Shown: positions 1 to 8,482 of the stretch, piece after piece
How the letters are laid out: every line of letters begins with the position of its first letter
Numbering within the stretch: position 1 is the first letter of the stretch
Assembly (NCBI GenBank): GCA_003241785.1
Contig: QFPW01000001.1
Span: 434,001 to 498,000 of the forward strand
DNA length: 64,000 nt
Direction of reading: 5' to 3'
Origin: Rhodovulum sulfidophilum
Lineage (GTDB): Bacteria; Pseudomonadota; Alphaproteobacteria; Rhodobacterales; Rhodobacteraceae
The notes under the pieces: generated by a model
The model's input: the letters and a program-made list of their open reading frames with translations, nothing else
What the model was told of the DNA's origin: nothing
Databases searched by the model: none
Translations under genes and position numbers: made by a program

Positions 1-903
1 CCGGTCCCAGGCCGGCTCGCCCCGGAACGCCTTGGCGAGATGGTCGACCAGCACGCGCACCTTGAGCGGCGGATGCCGCGCCGGGGGGTAGAGCGCCATG
101 ACGCTGAGGGGTTCCGGCTCGAACTCGGGCAGGATCACCCGGAGCCGGCCGGCGCGCAGCCGCTCGCCGACGATGAAGCTCGGGCCGCGCAGCACGCCCA
201 TCCCGGCCTCGGCCGCGTCGGCGCAGGCGCCGGCGTCCGAGAACCGCACCCGGCCCCGCACCGGCACGACGAACGGGCGGCCGTCGGCCCCGCGGAAGGT
301 CCAGCTGTCCGGCTCGCGCGGCTGGGTGTCGATCACGCAGGGCAGGTCGCGCAGGTCGCGCGGCGTGGCGATCGGGCCGTGGCGCTCGAGGAACTCCGGC
401 GCCGCGGTGGTGACGAGCCGCATCTGGCAGAGCCTGCGCCCGACCATCGCGCTGTCGACCGGCGCCCCGACCCGGACCGCGAGATCATAGCCCTCGTCGA
501 CCAGGCTGACGTGGCGGTCGGTAAAGCCGGCGTCGATCTCGATCTCGGGATAGGCGCGGGCGAACTCGAGCAGCGCCGGGGCGAGCTCGCGCGCGCCGAA
601 GCTCACCGGGACGCTGATCCGCACCCGGCCCGCCGGCAGGCCGGCCGCGTCGTGGATCGAGGCCGAGAGCGCGTCGTACTCCTCGATCAGCGCCTTGACC
701 CGCGCGTGATAGGCGACGCCCTGCTCGGTCGGCGCCAGCGCCCGGGTGGTCCGCTTCAGAAGCTGCGTCCCGAGCAGCGCCTCGAGCCGGGACACGAGCT
801 TCGACGCCTGGCTCGCCGAGGTGCCGAGCCGCTGCGCCGCCCCCGAGAAACTGCCGAGGTCGAGCACCGCGACGAACATCCGATCGCATTCCAGCCGGTC
901 CAT
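1..903 (-). CDS. LysR-family transcriptional regulator, 3' end cut by window
   Basis: The reverse strand is open from an ATG at 903 to the window edge, 301 codons with no stop, about the full length of a LysR regulator. The N-terminus (MDRLECDRMFVAVLDLGSFS) followed by SGAAQRLGTSASQASKLVSR is the LysR winged helix-turn-helix. The remaining ~230 residues read as the substrate-binding co-inducer domain (for example VRVGAPVDSAMVGRRL and RDLPCVIDTQPREPDSWTF). It should bind DNA and respond to a small molecule, usually controlling a divergent or nearby gene. The divergent neighbour here is the transglutaminase-like gene 145 bp away, but no LysR box was identified. The stop codon must lie just left of the window. 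Confidence 0.9.
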   Translation of the reverse strand, partial: MDRLECDRMFVAVLDLGSFSGAAQRLGTSASQASKLVSRLEALLGTQLLKRTTRALAPTEQGVAYHARVKALIEEYDALSASIHDAAGLPAGRVRISVPVSFGARELAPALLEFARAYPEIEIDAGFTDRHVSLVDEGYDLAVRVGAPVDSAMVGRRLCQMRLVTTAAPEFLERHGPIATPRDLRDLPCVIDTQPREPDSWTFRGADGRPFVVPVRGRVRFSDAGACADAAEAGMGVLRGPSFIVGERLRAGRLRVILPEFEPEPLSVMALYPPARHPPLKVRVLVDHLAKAFRGEPAWDR

Positions 904-1047
904 GCCGCCCTCCGCTATGCCTCCCGCCCTGCATCGCATGGCGAGGGTCCCGGCGAAAAGAGGCGCCGCGCGCCGGCGCCGGAATGCCGCTGGCGTCGGG
1001 CGGCGGCGGTCGCTAACGTCGCGCGATCTTTCGCAGCCCTAGCCGAC

Positions 1048-1953
1048 ATGCCCCTTTTCAACGTCCGCCACGTCACGACCTATCATTACCGGCGGCCCGT
1101 GAGCTTCGGCGAGCACCGGCTGCTGTTCCGCCCACGCGACAGCTATGACCAGACGCTGCTCGGCGCCGAGCTCGTGACCGATCCGCCGAACTCGCGCCTG
1201 CGCTGGATCCACGATGTCTTCGGCAATTGCGTCGCGCTCGTCTCCTTCGAGGGCCCGGCCGACCAGCTGCGGTTCGAGAGCCGGATCCGGCTCGACCACA
1301 CGCCCCGCGCCGAGCTCAGCTTCGCCACCGACCCCGCGGCGCTGCGCTACCCCTTCGTCTATTCGCCCGAGGAGGCGCCGGATCTCGCCGGCACGACGCG
1401 GCCGCATTATCCCGACGACCGCGTCACCCGCTGGGCGCGGCAGTTCGTTCGCGCCGATGGCAAGACCGAGACCGGCCATCTGCTCATGACGATGTGCTAT
1501 GCGATCCACGAGGGCTTCGCCTATGCGCGGCGGAACGAGCACGGCACCCAGTCGCCCAGCCGGACGCTCAGCATCCGCCGCGGCACCTGCCGCGATTTCG
1601 CGCTCCTGATGATGGAATCGGTGCGCTCGCTCGGCTTCGCCGCCCGGTTCGTCTCGGGCTATGTCTATGTGCCCGACCGCGACGACACCGAGATCCGGGG
1701 CGGCGGGTCGACGCACGCCTGGTGCGAGGTCTACCTTCCCGGCGCCGGCTGGATCGAGTTCGATCCCACCAACGGCATCGTCGGCAACCGCGACCTGATC
1801 CGCGTCGCCGTGGCGCGCGACCCGAGCCAGGCGATCCCGCTCTCGGGCACCTACGCCGGCGCCGCGCGCGACTTTCTCGACATGGAGGTGAGCGTGACGG
1901 TGACGACCGAGCCGGCCGCCACGGAACCGGCCGGCCCGCGGCGGATTGAATAG
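1048..1953 (+). CDS. transglutaminase-like cysteine protease family protein
   Basis: 301 residues. The N-terminus (MPLFNVRHVTTYHYRRPVSF) is the beta-rich domain that precedes bacterial transglutaminase-like domains. The catalytic core is visible: Cys in RRGTCRDFALLMMES (about residue 180), His in GGSTHAWCEVYLPG, and Asp in WIEFDPTNGIVGN. Such proteins are predicted amidases or proteases acting on peptide or isopeptide bonds. The substrate is unknown and the protein has no signal peptide, so it is probably cytoplasmic. The ATG at 1048 was chosen because homologous proteins begin at this motif; the frame is open far upstream but those residues are Arg/Ala-rich and not protein-like. No strong Shine-Dalgarno precedes it. 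Confidence 0.88.
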   Translation: MPLFNVRHVTTYHYRRPVSFGEHRLLFRPRDSYDQTLLGAELVTDPPNSRLRWIHDVFGNCVALVSFEGPADQLRFESRIRLDHTPRAELSFATDPAALRYPFVYSPEEAPDLAGTTRPHYPDDRVTRWARQFVRADGKTETGHLLMTMCYAIHEGFAYARRNEHGTQSPSRTLSIRRGTCRDFALLMMESVRSLGFAARFVSGYVYVPDRDDTEIRGGGSTHAWCEVYLPGAGWIEFDPTNGIVGNRDLIRVAVARDPSQAIPLSGTYAGAARDFLDMEVSVTVTTEPAATEPAGPRRIE

Positions 1954-1975
1954 GGGCGATCAGGCGCTGTTTACT

Positions 1976-1987
1976 TTTGCGCGCAAA
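1976..1987. promoter_or_regulatory. perfect 12-bp palindrome upstream of DUF2934 gene
   Basis: TTTGCGCGCAAA is a perfect palindrome 40 bp upstream of the start codon at 2028, in a short AT-richer stretch between two genes. The position fits an operator, but no regulator is known and a 12-bp palindrome can arise by chance. Confidence 0.25.
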
Positions 1988-2027
1988 CTGGCAGCTTCAT
2001 CTGACCCATATCAACCGAGAGAGGACG

Positions 2028-2303
2028 ATGGCGAGCGACAAGGAAGAGCGGATTCGCGCGAAAGCCCATGAAATCTGGCTGAACGAGGGGAGCCCGGACG
2101 GATCGGAGACCCGCCATTGGGAAATGGCGACGGCGCTGGTCGAGGCCGAGGACGCGCCCGCGGCCGAGGCTCCGGCGGCGCCCGCGCCGAAGAAGCGCGC
2201 GCCGCGCGCGAAGAAGGCCCCGGCGGAGGCCGCCCCCGCCGAGGCGCCGGCCCCGAAGAAGCGCGCCCCCCGCGCGAAGAAGGTCACCCCGCCCGCGGCC
2301 TGA
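2028..2303 (+). CDS. DUF2934 protein with Lys/Ala/Pro-rich histone H1-like tail
   Basis: 91 residues, with ATG preceded by GAGAGGA. The first ~40 residues carry the DUF2934 signature (IRAKAHEIWLNEGSP then HWEMA), a small helical domain of unknown function common in alphaproteobacteria. From about residue 45 the sequence becomes low-complexity Ala/Pro/Glu with two copies of APKKRAPRAKK separated by an Ala/Glu/Pro linker. Such basic repeats resemble histone H1 or HctB-like tails that bind nucleic acid; that role here is inference. An upstream in-frame ATG at 1977 is possible but lacks a ribosome site. It stands alone, downstream of the transglutaminase-like gene. Confidence 0.8.
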   Translation: MASDKEERIRAKAHEIWLNEGSPDGSETRHWEMATALVEAEDAPAAEAPAAPAPKKRAPRAKKAPAEAAPAEAPAPKKRAPRAKKVTPPAA

Positions 2304-2309
2304 CCGGGC

Positions 2310-2345
2310 GCGCTTTCGGGTGCGCTTTCGGGTGCGCTTTCGGGC
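2310..2345 (+). repeat. three tandem 12-bp repeats
   Basis: The unit GCGCTTTCGGGT occurs at 2310-2321 and 2322-2333, and as GCGCTTTCGGGC at 2334-2345, immediately after the DUF2934 stop codon. It is a short tandem duplication in non-coding DNA. Confidence 0.9.
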
Positions 2346-2447
2346 GCCGGCCGGGAGCGCGCGCGGCGCCTTTCCCCGCGGAACAAGGCGGGCGGACCCG
2401 CGTTCACGTCGGCCAGTCAGCATGGCGTGTCAGGACGGGGTCTTGCA

Positions 2448-2693
2448 ATGAAACCGGAAGTTGGAACGGGCGGCTTCGTCGAACCGCTCGCGGTGGTCGA
2501 CCGGACCGACCTGGACTACGAGACGCGGCTCGCGATCCTCCAGGAGTGGCGCGCGCGTCTGGTGCGCGACGGCGCCCCCGAGGCCGAGCTGACGGAAGTG
2601 GACGGCGCGATCCAGGCGCTCGAGGTCGGATCGCGGGTGCAGGGCGACCAGTCCGAGGACGTCCCCGACGACTACGATACCCGCGCCCGCTGA
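2448..2693 (+). CDS. small conserved-looking protein of unknown function
   Basis: 81 residues, acidic. The ATG at 2448 has AGGA 10 bases upstream; an in-frame GTG at 2427 would add seven residues. The central part (LDYETRLAILQEWRARLVRD) looks like a two-helix domain, followed by another helix (LTEVDGAIQALEVGSRV) and an acidic end (SEDVPDDYDTRAR). I do not recognise a named family. Its length, good ribosome site and strong terminator directly after it (2722-2761) argue that it is a real monocistronic gene. Confidence 0.7.
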   Translation: MKPEVGTGGFVEPLAVVDRTDLDYETRLAILQEWRARLVRDGAPEAELTEVDGAIQALEVGSRVQGDQSEDVPDDYDTRAR

Positions 2694-2721
2694 GCCGCGG
2701 CCAAGCGTCGCGGCCAAACCC

Positions 2722-2761
2722 CGAAAACGGCCCGCCGGAGCAGTCCGCCGGGCCGTTTTCG
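2722..2761 (+). terminator. rho-independent terminator
   Basis: Inverted repeat of 18-nt arms (2722-2739 and 2744-2761) with one mismatch and a 4-nt loop. The right arm contains CCGTTTTCG, giving a T-run on the plus strand. It ends the 2448-2693 gene. Confidence 0.85.
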
Positions 2762-2852
2762 CGCGCGCGGGCCCGGATTTGGGCCTCCCGCGCCTGCGAA
2801 GGCGGCGCGCCGATGCGAATCCGCTTGCAGTCGTTCCCGGAGTCGCGTCTAT

Positions 2853-2868
2853 GAAACCAAACGGTTTC
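2853..2868. promoter_or_regulatory. candidate operator upstream of RND efflux operon
   Basis: GAAACCAAACGGTTTC is an inverted repeat (GAAACC / GGTTTC, 4-nt spacer) 35 bp before the adaptor start codon, next to a possible -10 (TATGAA, 2850-2855) and a possible -35 (TTGCAG, 2825-2830). TetR-type repressors of AcrAB-like pumps often bind such palindromes overlapping the promoter. No TetR gene lies adjacent, so any regulator would be encoded elsewhere. Confidence 0.45.
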
Positions 2869-2903
2869 GATAGCCTCATCTCGCCGCCAGGAGAGTTCGT
2901 CGT

Positions 2904-4058
2904 ATGTCATTTCGCATGAGATCATGGCTCGCCGCCGGGCTCGGCCTCGCCGCCAGCCTCGCCCTGCCTGTCTCGGCTCAGCAGGGCGGCCAGGGCGGCC
3001 CGGTGCCGGTCACCGTCGTCACGGTGCAGGCCGAGGACGTCACCCTGACCAGCCTCATGCCCGGGCGCGTGGTCGCCTCGAGCGTCGCCGAGGTCCGGCC
3101 GCAGGTCGACGGGATCATCACGGAGCGCCTCTTCACCGAGGGCACGCCGGTCGAGCTCGGCGATCCGCTCTACCGGATCGACGACGCGGTCTACCGCGCC
3201 CAGGTCGCGCAGGCCGAGGCGCAGGTGGCCCAGGCCCAGGCCCAGCTGCGCACCGCCGAGCAGGACGCCGCGCGCAACGACGAGCTGTTGCAGCGCAACA
3301 CCATCAGCCAGCAGACGCGCGACGACAGCTTCGCGGCGCGCGACGCCGCCGCGGCCGCGCTCGAGCTCGCGAAGGCGCAGCTCATGACCGCGAACATCAA
3401 TCTCGACCGCACCACCATCCGCGCGCCGCTCTCCGGGGTGATCGGCCGATCGCTCACCACCCAGGGCGCGCTGGTCTCGGCGGGGCAGAGCGGGGCGCTT
3501 TCGGTGATCCGCGCGCTCGATCCGGTGAACGTCGACGTGACCCAGTCCGCCGCTGAGATGCTGCGCTGGCGCCGCGGCCAGGACGCCGCCGGCCGGCTCG
3601 AGGGCGATCCCTCGGTCACGCTGTCCCTCGCGGACGGCTCGAAATTCGACCAGACCGGCCATCTCGCCGCCGCCGAGCCCTATGTGAACGAGACGACGGG
3701 CGTCGTGCTGCTCCGGATGCAGTTCAACAACCCCGACGGGCTCCTGCTGCCCGGCATGTATGTCCAGGTCGAGATGCCGGTGGGCGTGGCGAAGGGCGCC
3801 GTGATCACCCCCCAGGAGGGCGTCAGCCGCGACACCCGCGGCCAGCCGCTCGCCTATGTCGTGAACGCCGACAACGTCGTCGAGACCCGCGAGCTGACGA
3901 TCGAGAGCGCCCGCGGCCCGGACTGGATCGTCACCGGCGGGCTCAGCGCCGGTGACCGGGTGGTGGTCGAGGGCGTGCAGCGCATCTCGAACGGCGCCGA
4001 GGTCGTGCCCGAGGAACGGGGCGCCACCCCGGAACGCGCCGCGCAAGCCACCAACTGA
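2904..4058 (+). CDS. RND efflux periplasmic adaptor subunit (AcrA/MexA type)
   Basis: 384 residues. The N-terminus is a Sec signal peptide (basic start, LAAGLGLAASLALPVSA, cleavage near residue 25) without a lipobox Cys, so the product is a soluble or peripheral periplasmic protein rather than a lipoprotein. It has the lipoyl half-motif (VAEVRPQVDGIITERLFTEG), an alanine/glutamine-rich coiled coil (about residues 95-160), the second half-motif (RAPLSGVIGR) and a beta-barrel. It should link the downstream inner-membrane pump to an outer-membrane channel, which is not encoded here. CAGGAGAG lies 8 bases before the ATG. It is co-transcribed with the transporter 116 bp downstream. Confidence 0.93.
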   Translation: MSFRMRSWLAAGLGLAASLALPVSAQQGGQGGPVPVTVVTVQAEDVTLTSLMPGRVVASSVAEVRPQVDGIITERLFTEGTPVELGDPLYRIDDAVYRAQVAQAEAQVAQAQAQLRTAEQDAARNDELLQRNTISQQTRDDSFAARDAAAAALELAKAQLMTANINLDRTTIRAPLSGVIGRSLTTQGALVSAGQSGALSVIRALDPVNVDVTQSAAEMLRWRRGQDAAGRLEGDPSVTLSLADGSKFDQTGHLAAAEPYVNETTGVVLLRMQFNNPDGLLLPGMYVQVEMPVGVAKGAVITPQEGVSRDTRGQPLAYVVNADNVVETRELTIESARGPDWIVTGGLSAGDRVVVEGVQRISNGAEVVPEERGATPERAAQATN

Positions 4059-4174
4059 ACCCGGCGCGCGGCCCGGCCAGCCCGGACCGCGCCCCTTCCC
4101 AACCGACCACCCGTCCCAAAGCCCGCGAACCCCCGGAGCCCCCCTCCGCGTCCGCGCCGAGCCCGGAGTGCCCG

Positions 4175-7100
4175 ATGGCCCGTTTCTTCATCGACCGACC
4201 GATCTTCGCCTGGGTGATCGCCATCATCATCATGGGCGCGGGTCTGCTCTCGATCGCGACGCTGCCCGTGTCGCAATATCCGACCATCGCCCCACCTTCG
4301 GTCCGGATCAACGCCAGCTATCCCGGCGCTTCGGCCGAGACGGTGACGAACACCGTCACCCAGATCATCGAACAGCAGATGACGGGGATCGACGGGCTAA
4401 GATACATGAGCTCGAGCTCGACCTCGGCGGGCGGAGTGACGATCACGCTGACCTTCGAGACCGGGACCGATCCCGACATCGCCCAGGTCCAGGTGCAGAA
4501 CAAGGTCAGCCAGGCCACCGCCCTGCTGCCCGACGAGGTGCAGCGCCAGGGGGTCACGGTGCAGAAGGCCTCGCAGGGCTTCCTGATGGTCATCGGGCTC
4601 ACCTCGAACACCGGCGCGGCCGATCAGGCGGACCTCGCCGACTATCTCGTCTCGAACATGGTCGACGAGCTCAGCCGCGTCCCGGGCGTCGGCAACGTGC
4701 AGGTGTTCGGCTCGCAGTACGCGATGCGGATCTGGCTCGATCCGGCGAAGCTCGCCGCCTATGACCTCGCGCCCTCGGACGTGATCAACGCGGTCTCGGC
4801 GCAGAACCAGCAGATCTCGGCGGGCTCCTTCGGGTCGCTGCCGGCGCCCGCGGGCCAGCGGCTGAACGCCACGGTCAACGCCCAGTCGCTGCTGTCGACG
4901 CCGCAGGACTTCGAGCAGATCGTCATCCGCGCCGAGACCGACGGCGGCCTCGTGCTGGTGAAGGACGTGGCCCGGGTCGAGATCGGCGCGCAGAGCTACG
5001 ACACGATCTCGCGCTACAACCAGATGCCGGCGAGCGGCATCGCGATCCAGCTCGCCTCGGGCGCCAACGCGCTCGACACCGCCTCGCTCGTCAAGCAGCG
5101 GGTCGAGGAGATGCGGCCCTTCTTCCCCGAAGGCGTCGATTATGTCGTGCCCTACGACACGACGCCCTTCGTCTCGATCTCGATCGAGGCGGTGGTGCAT
5201 ACGCTGATCGAGGCGATCGTCCTCGTCTTCCTCGTGATGCTGCTGTTCCTGCAGAGCTTCCGCGCGACGCTGATCCCGACGCTCGCGGTTCCGGTGGTGC
5301 TGCTCGGCACCTTCGGAATCATGGCCGCCTTCGGCTTCTCGATCAACACGCTGACCATGCTCGCCATGGTGCTCGCGATCGGCCTGCTCGTCGACGACGC
5401 GATCGTCGTCGTCGAGAACGTCGAGCGCATCATGGAGGAGGAGGGCCTCGGGCCGCTCGAGGCGACCCGCAAGTCGATGGACCAGATCACCGGCGCGCTG
5501 ATCGGCATCGCGCTCGTGCTCTCGGCGGTCTTCGTGCCGATGGCCTTCTTCGGCGGCTCGACCGGCGTGATCTACCAGCAGTTCTCGATCACTATCGTCT
5601 CGGCGATGGCGCTCTCGGTGCTGGTCGCGCTGACGCTGACGCCCGCGCTCTGCGCGACGATGCTGAAGCCGAAGGCGCACGGCCACCAGCCCCTGCTGCC
5701 GTTCCGGCTGTTCAACCGCTTCTTCGAGTGGCTGACGCGGGGCTACGCGCGCACCATCGGCTGGTCGATCCGCCGGCCGTTCCGCATCATGCTCGTCTAC
5801 CTGCTGCTGGTCGGCGCGATGGGCTATCTCTACGTGAAGACCCCGACCGGCTTCCTGCCGGACGAGGACCAGGGCATCCTGATGACGCTGGTCCAGGGTC
5901 CCTCGGGCGCCACCGCCGAGCGCACGACGGCGGTGATCGATTCGATCCAGGACTATTTCCTCAATCAGGAATCGGACAACGTCGCCTCGGTCTTCGGTGT
6001 CACCGGCTTCTCCTTCGCCGGCGCCGGCCAGAACATGGGCCTCGCCTTCGTGAAGCTGAAGGACTGGGCCGAGCGGCCCGACGCCGCGCAATCCGCGCAG
6101 GCGATCGCCGGACGCGCCTTCGGCGCCCTCGGCCAGATCCGCGACGCGATGGTCTTCCCGATCGTGCCGCCGGCGGTGATCGAGCTTGGCAACGTCAGCG
6201 GCTTCAACTTCTTCCTGCAGGCCCGGAGCGGCCAGACGCACGAGCAGCTCCTCGGCGCGCGCAACCAGCTCATGGGCATGCTGGCGCAGAGCCCGCTCAT
6301 CCAGTCCGTCCGCCCGAACGGCATCGAGGACGCGGCGCAATACCAGCTCGAGATCGACTGGCGGAAAGCCGGCGCCGTGGGCGTGACCGCGGCGGATGTC
6401 GGCGCCTTCCTATCGACGGCCTGGGCTGGCACCTATGTGAACGACTTCATCGACCGCGGCCGGATCAAGCGCGTCTATGTCCAGGGCGAGCCCTGGGCGC
6501 GCTCGATCCCCGAGGACATCGACCGCTGGCGGGTCCCGAACCAGAACGGCGATCTCGTGCCGTTCTCGAACTTCACCTCGAGCGACTGGATCTCGGGGCC
6601 GCAGGGCATCAACCGCTACAACGCGATGCCGGCGATGGAGCTGCAGGGCACGCCGATGCCCGGCGTCTCGACCGGCGAGGCTATGGCGGAGATCGAACGG
6701 CTCGCGGCGCAGCTCCCGCCCGGCTACGAGGTCGCCTGGACCGGCCTCTCGCTCGAGGAGCGTGAGTCGGGCGACCAGGCGCCGATGCTCTACGCGCTCT
6801 CCATCGCGGCGGTGTTCCTGTGCCTCGCCGCGCTCTACGAGAGCTGGTCGATCCCCTTCGCGGTCATTCTGGCCCTGCCGGTCGGCATTCTCGGCGCTCT
6901 GCTCGGCGCGCATTTCGGCGGCACCGCGAACGGCGTCTATTTCCAGGTCGGCCTGCTGACCGTGGTCGGCCTCACGGGCAAGAACGCGATCATGATCGTC
7001 GAATTCGCCCGCGAGCAGATGGACGCCGGAGTCGAGCGGATGGAGGCGGTCGTCACCGCGGCGCGCCTGCGGTTCCGGCCGATCCTGATGACCTCGATGG

Positions 7101-7306
7101 CCTTCTCGCTCGGCGTGCTGCCGCTGGTGCTCTCGACCGGCGCGGGCTCCGGCGCGCGGCGCGCGATCGGCGTGGCGACGCTCGGCGGCACGATCACCGG
7201 CACCGTGCTCGCGGTGCTGCTGGTCCCGACCTTCTTCATCCTTGTGACCCGAATCTTCGGACGCAGGCGGACGCAGGCGGCACCCGCCGCGCCGATCCAG
7301 GCCTGA
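4175..7306 (+). CDS. RND multidrug efflux transporter, HAE1 family (AcrB/MexB type)
   Basis: 1043 residues, normal for the family. The typical N-terminus (MARFFIDRPIFAWVIAIIIM) is followed by a large periplasmic domain, transmembrane helices, a second periplasmic domain and a second helix bundle. The proton-relay pair Asp407-Asp408 is present in GLLVDDAIVVVENVER, and the late motif GLTGKNAIMIVEFAREQM contains the relay Lys. It should form a trimeric proton-driven drug exporter with the upstream adaptor. A strong terminator follows at 7351. Substrates cannot be told from sequence. Confidence 0.95.
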   Translation: MARFFIDRPIFAWVIAIIIMGAGLLSIATLPVSQYPTIAPPSVRINASYPGASAETVTNTVTQIIEQQMTGIDGLRYMSSSSTSAGGVTITLTFETGTDPDIAQVQVQNKVSQATALLPDEVQRQGVTVQKASQGFLMVIGLTSNTGAADQADLADYLVSNMVDELSRVPGVGNVQVFGSQYAMRIWLDPAKLAAYDLAPSDVINAVSAQNQQISAGSFGSLPAPAGQRLNATVNAQSLLSTPQDFEQIVIRAETDGGLVLVKDVARVEIGAQSYDTISRYNQMPASGIAIQLASGANALDTASLVKQRVEEMRPFFPEGVDYVVPYDTTPFVSISIEAVVHTLIEAIVLVFLVMLLFLQSFRATLIPTLAVPVVLLGTFGIMAAFGFSINTLTMLAMVLAIGLLVDDAIVVVENVERIMEEEGLGPLEATRKSMDQITGALIGIALVLSAVFVPMAFFGGSTGVIYQQFSITIVSAMALSVLVALTLTPALCATMLKPKAHGHQPLLPFRLFNRFFEWLTRGYARTIGWSIRRPFRIMLVYLLLVGAMGYLYVKTPTGFLPDEDQGILMTLVQGPSGATAERTTAVIDSIQDYFLNQESDNVASVFGVTGFSFAGAGQNMGLAFVKLKDWAERPDAAQSAQAIAGRAFGALGQIRDAMVFPIVPPAVIELGNVSGFNFFLQARSGQTHEQLLGARNQLMGMLAQSPLIQSVRPNGIEDAAQYQLEIDWRKAGAVGVTAADVGAFLSTAWAGTYVNDFIDRGRIKRVYVQGEPWARSIPEDIDRWRVPNQNGDLVPFSNFTSSDWISGPQGINRYNAMPAMELQGTPMPGVSTGEAMAEIERLAAQLPPGYEVAWTGLSLEERESGDQAPMLYALSIAAVFLCLAALYESWSIPFAVILALPVGILGALLGAHFGGTANGVYFQVGLLTVVGLTGKNAIMIVEFAREQMDAGVERMEAVVTAARLRFRPILMTSMAFSLGVLPLVLSTGAGSGARRAIGVATLGGTITGTVLAVLLVPTFFILVTRIFGRRRTQAAPAAPIQA

Positions 7307-7350
7307 TCCGGACAGGCGAAAAGTCCGAGCGAAATCAACGAAAACATCGG

Positions 7351-7384
7351 CGGGCGCGGAAAAACTCCGCGCCCGTTTTTCTTT
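7351..7384 (+). terminator. rho-independent terminator after RND operon
   Basis: Perfect 10-bp stem (7351-7360 with 7366-7375), 5-nt loop AAAAC, then TTTTTCTTT. It is placed 45 bp after the transporter stop and closes the efflux operon. Confidence 0.93.
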
Positions 7385-7451
7385 GCGCTTGCTAATCACG
7401 ATCAAGTCTGTCGTATTAGTAGGAAATCGAAGTCCACGGGGAGTCTCGATC

Positions 7452-7733
7452 ATGGAAAGCTTCGAACGCTACGCGGGATTTTTCCCCGAGGAGGCGCTCA
7501 CGATGATGGAGCGCCACGGCAGCCGCTCCTTCGCCCATGACCAACGCGCGGCCAGCGAGCCCCCCCGGGCCGCGCCGGCGCCGCGCCTGCCGGCCGGCGC
7601 CTGGGCGGATGCGATCCTGCCCGAGGTCGTGGACGACTATCCGCGCGCTCGCTTCGGGACCCCGGCGCCTCGGCGGCGGCGCGGAACGGAACGGCTGGCC
7701 CACTGGTTCCGCGTCACGCTGAGGCGCGCGTGA
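7452..7733 (+). CDS. small protein of unknown function
   Basis: 93 residues, ATG preceded by GGGGAG at good distance. It begins MESFERYAGFFPEEALTMME, then becomes Ala/Pro/Arg-rich and ends in a basic segment (PRRRRGTERLAHWFRVTLRR). There is no signal peptide, membrane helix or recognised domain. It has its own AT-rich upstream region with a possible -10 (TATTAG) just after the RND terminator. Its stop codon overlaps a possible GTG (GTGA, 7730-7733), suggesting coupling to the next gene. Function unknown. Confidence 0.6.
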   Translation: MESFERYAGFFPEEALTMMERHGSRSFAHDQRAASEPPRAAPAPRLPAGAWADAILPEVVDDYPRARFGTPAPRRRRGTERLAHWFRVTLRRA

Positions 7734-7789
7734 CCGACGGCGCCGGCGCGCCGGCGCGCAACGAAGACCCAACGGAAGGAGTGATCGAA

Positions 7790-8332
7790 ATGCACGCAGA
7801 ATCCGACATGGTGTTCCTCGACGGCGCCGCGCCGCGGGAAAGCGCGGCTCAGCCCGGCATCCGCGCCACGATCCGCGCGCTCGTCGGTCGGCTCGGCGCG
7901 CCGGACCTGGCCGCCACCGAGGCGCTCGGGCTTCTGCCGCCTCCGCTGTCGATGCCCCTGGCCGCGGCGTCCGCCGATTGGGAAACCGGACCGCGCGACC
8001 CCGCGGCGGAGCCCGAGGAGACCGCGCCGACCCGGACGCACCGGGCCGCGGCGGCCCTGCGCCGCGCCAACGCGCACGCCGCCTATGCCTCGGTCGAAGG
8101 CACCCACGAAGCCGCGCTCGACGCCGCGCTCGCGGTGGTCGAGGCCGAGCTCGCGGCGATCGAGATCCGCTGCGCCGCGCAGGCCGAGGCGCTGAAGCGG
8201 CTCCGGCTCTATGCCAACGACGCCGCGACCCGGGCGCTGGCGACCAAGGGGCTGGTCGGGGACGCCGAGATCCTCGCCGATCACCGCGTGGTCGATCGCG
8301 ACCCGGCCCGGGCGGGCGCCTGTCACGCCTGA
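7790..8332 (+). CDS. protein of unknown function, alanine-rich helical
   Basis: 180 residues from the ATG at 7790, which has a strong AAGGAG 8 bases upstream; a GTG at 7730 overlapping the previous stop would add 20 residues. The N-terminal half is Ala/Pro-rich. The C-terminal half (about residues 85-155) is a long predicted helix or short coiled coil (for example DAALAVVEAELAAIEIRCAA). No signal peptide and no recognised domain. Probably expressed with the 7452 gene. Function unknown. Confidence 0.6.
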   Translation: MHAESDMVFLDGAAPRESAAQPGIRATIRALVGRLGAPDLAATEALGLLPPPLSMPLAAASADWETGPRDPAAEPEETAPTRTHRAAAALRRANAHAAYASVEGTHEAALDAALAVVEAELAAIEIRCAAQAEALKRLRLYANDAATRALATKGLVGDAEILADHRVVDRDPARAGACHA

Positions 8333-8482
8333 CGGGATACCACTCAGCCGAGAGGCCCGCCGCCGTTTCGTCCCCCGGACGAAGCGGCGTTCGGCGTTAG
8401 GCGGTCCTCGCGTCGCGGCCAGGGATCCGGAACCCGCCGCGGCACCCCGCGTTTGCCCCCCAGCAAGCAAGGGAGAGCACCG

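Noticed and set aside
40..1047. Upstream in-frame extension of the transglutaminase-like gene
   Set aside because: This stretch overlaps the LysR gene on the other strand and is low-complexity Arg/Ala/Asp-rich. The family start at 1048 is preferred.
2310..2345. CRISPR-like repeat
   Set aside because: The units are contiguous 12-mers without spacers, and no cas genes are present.
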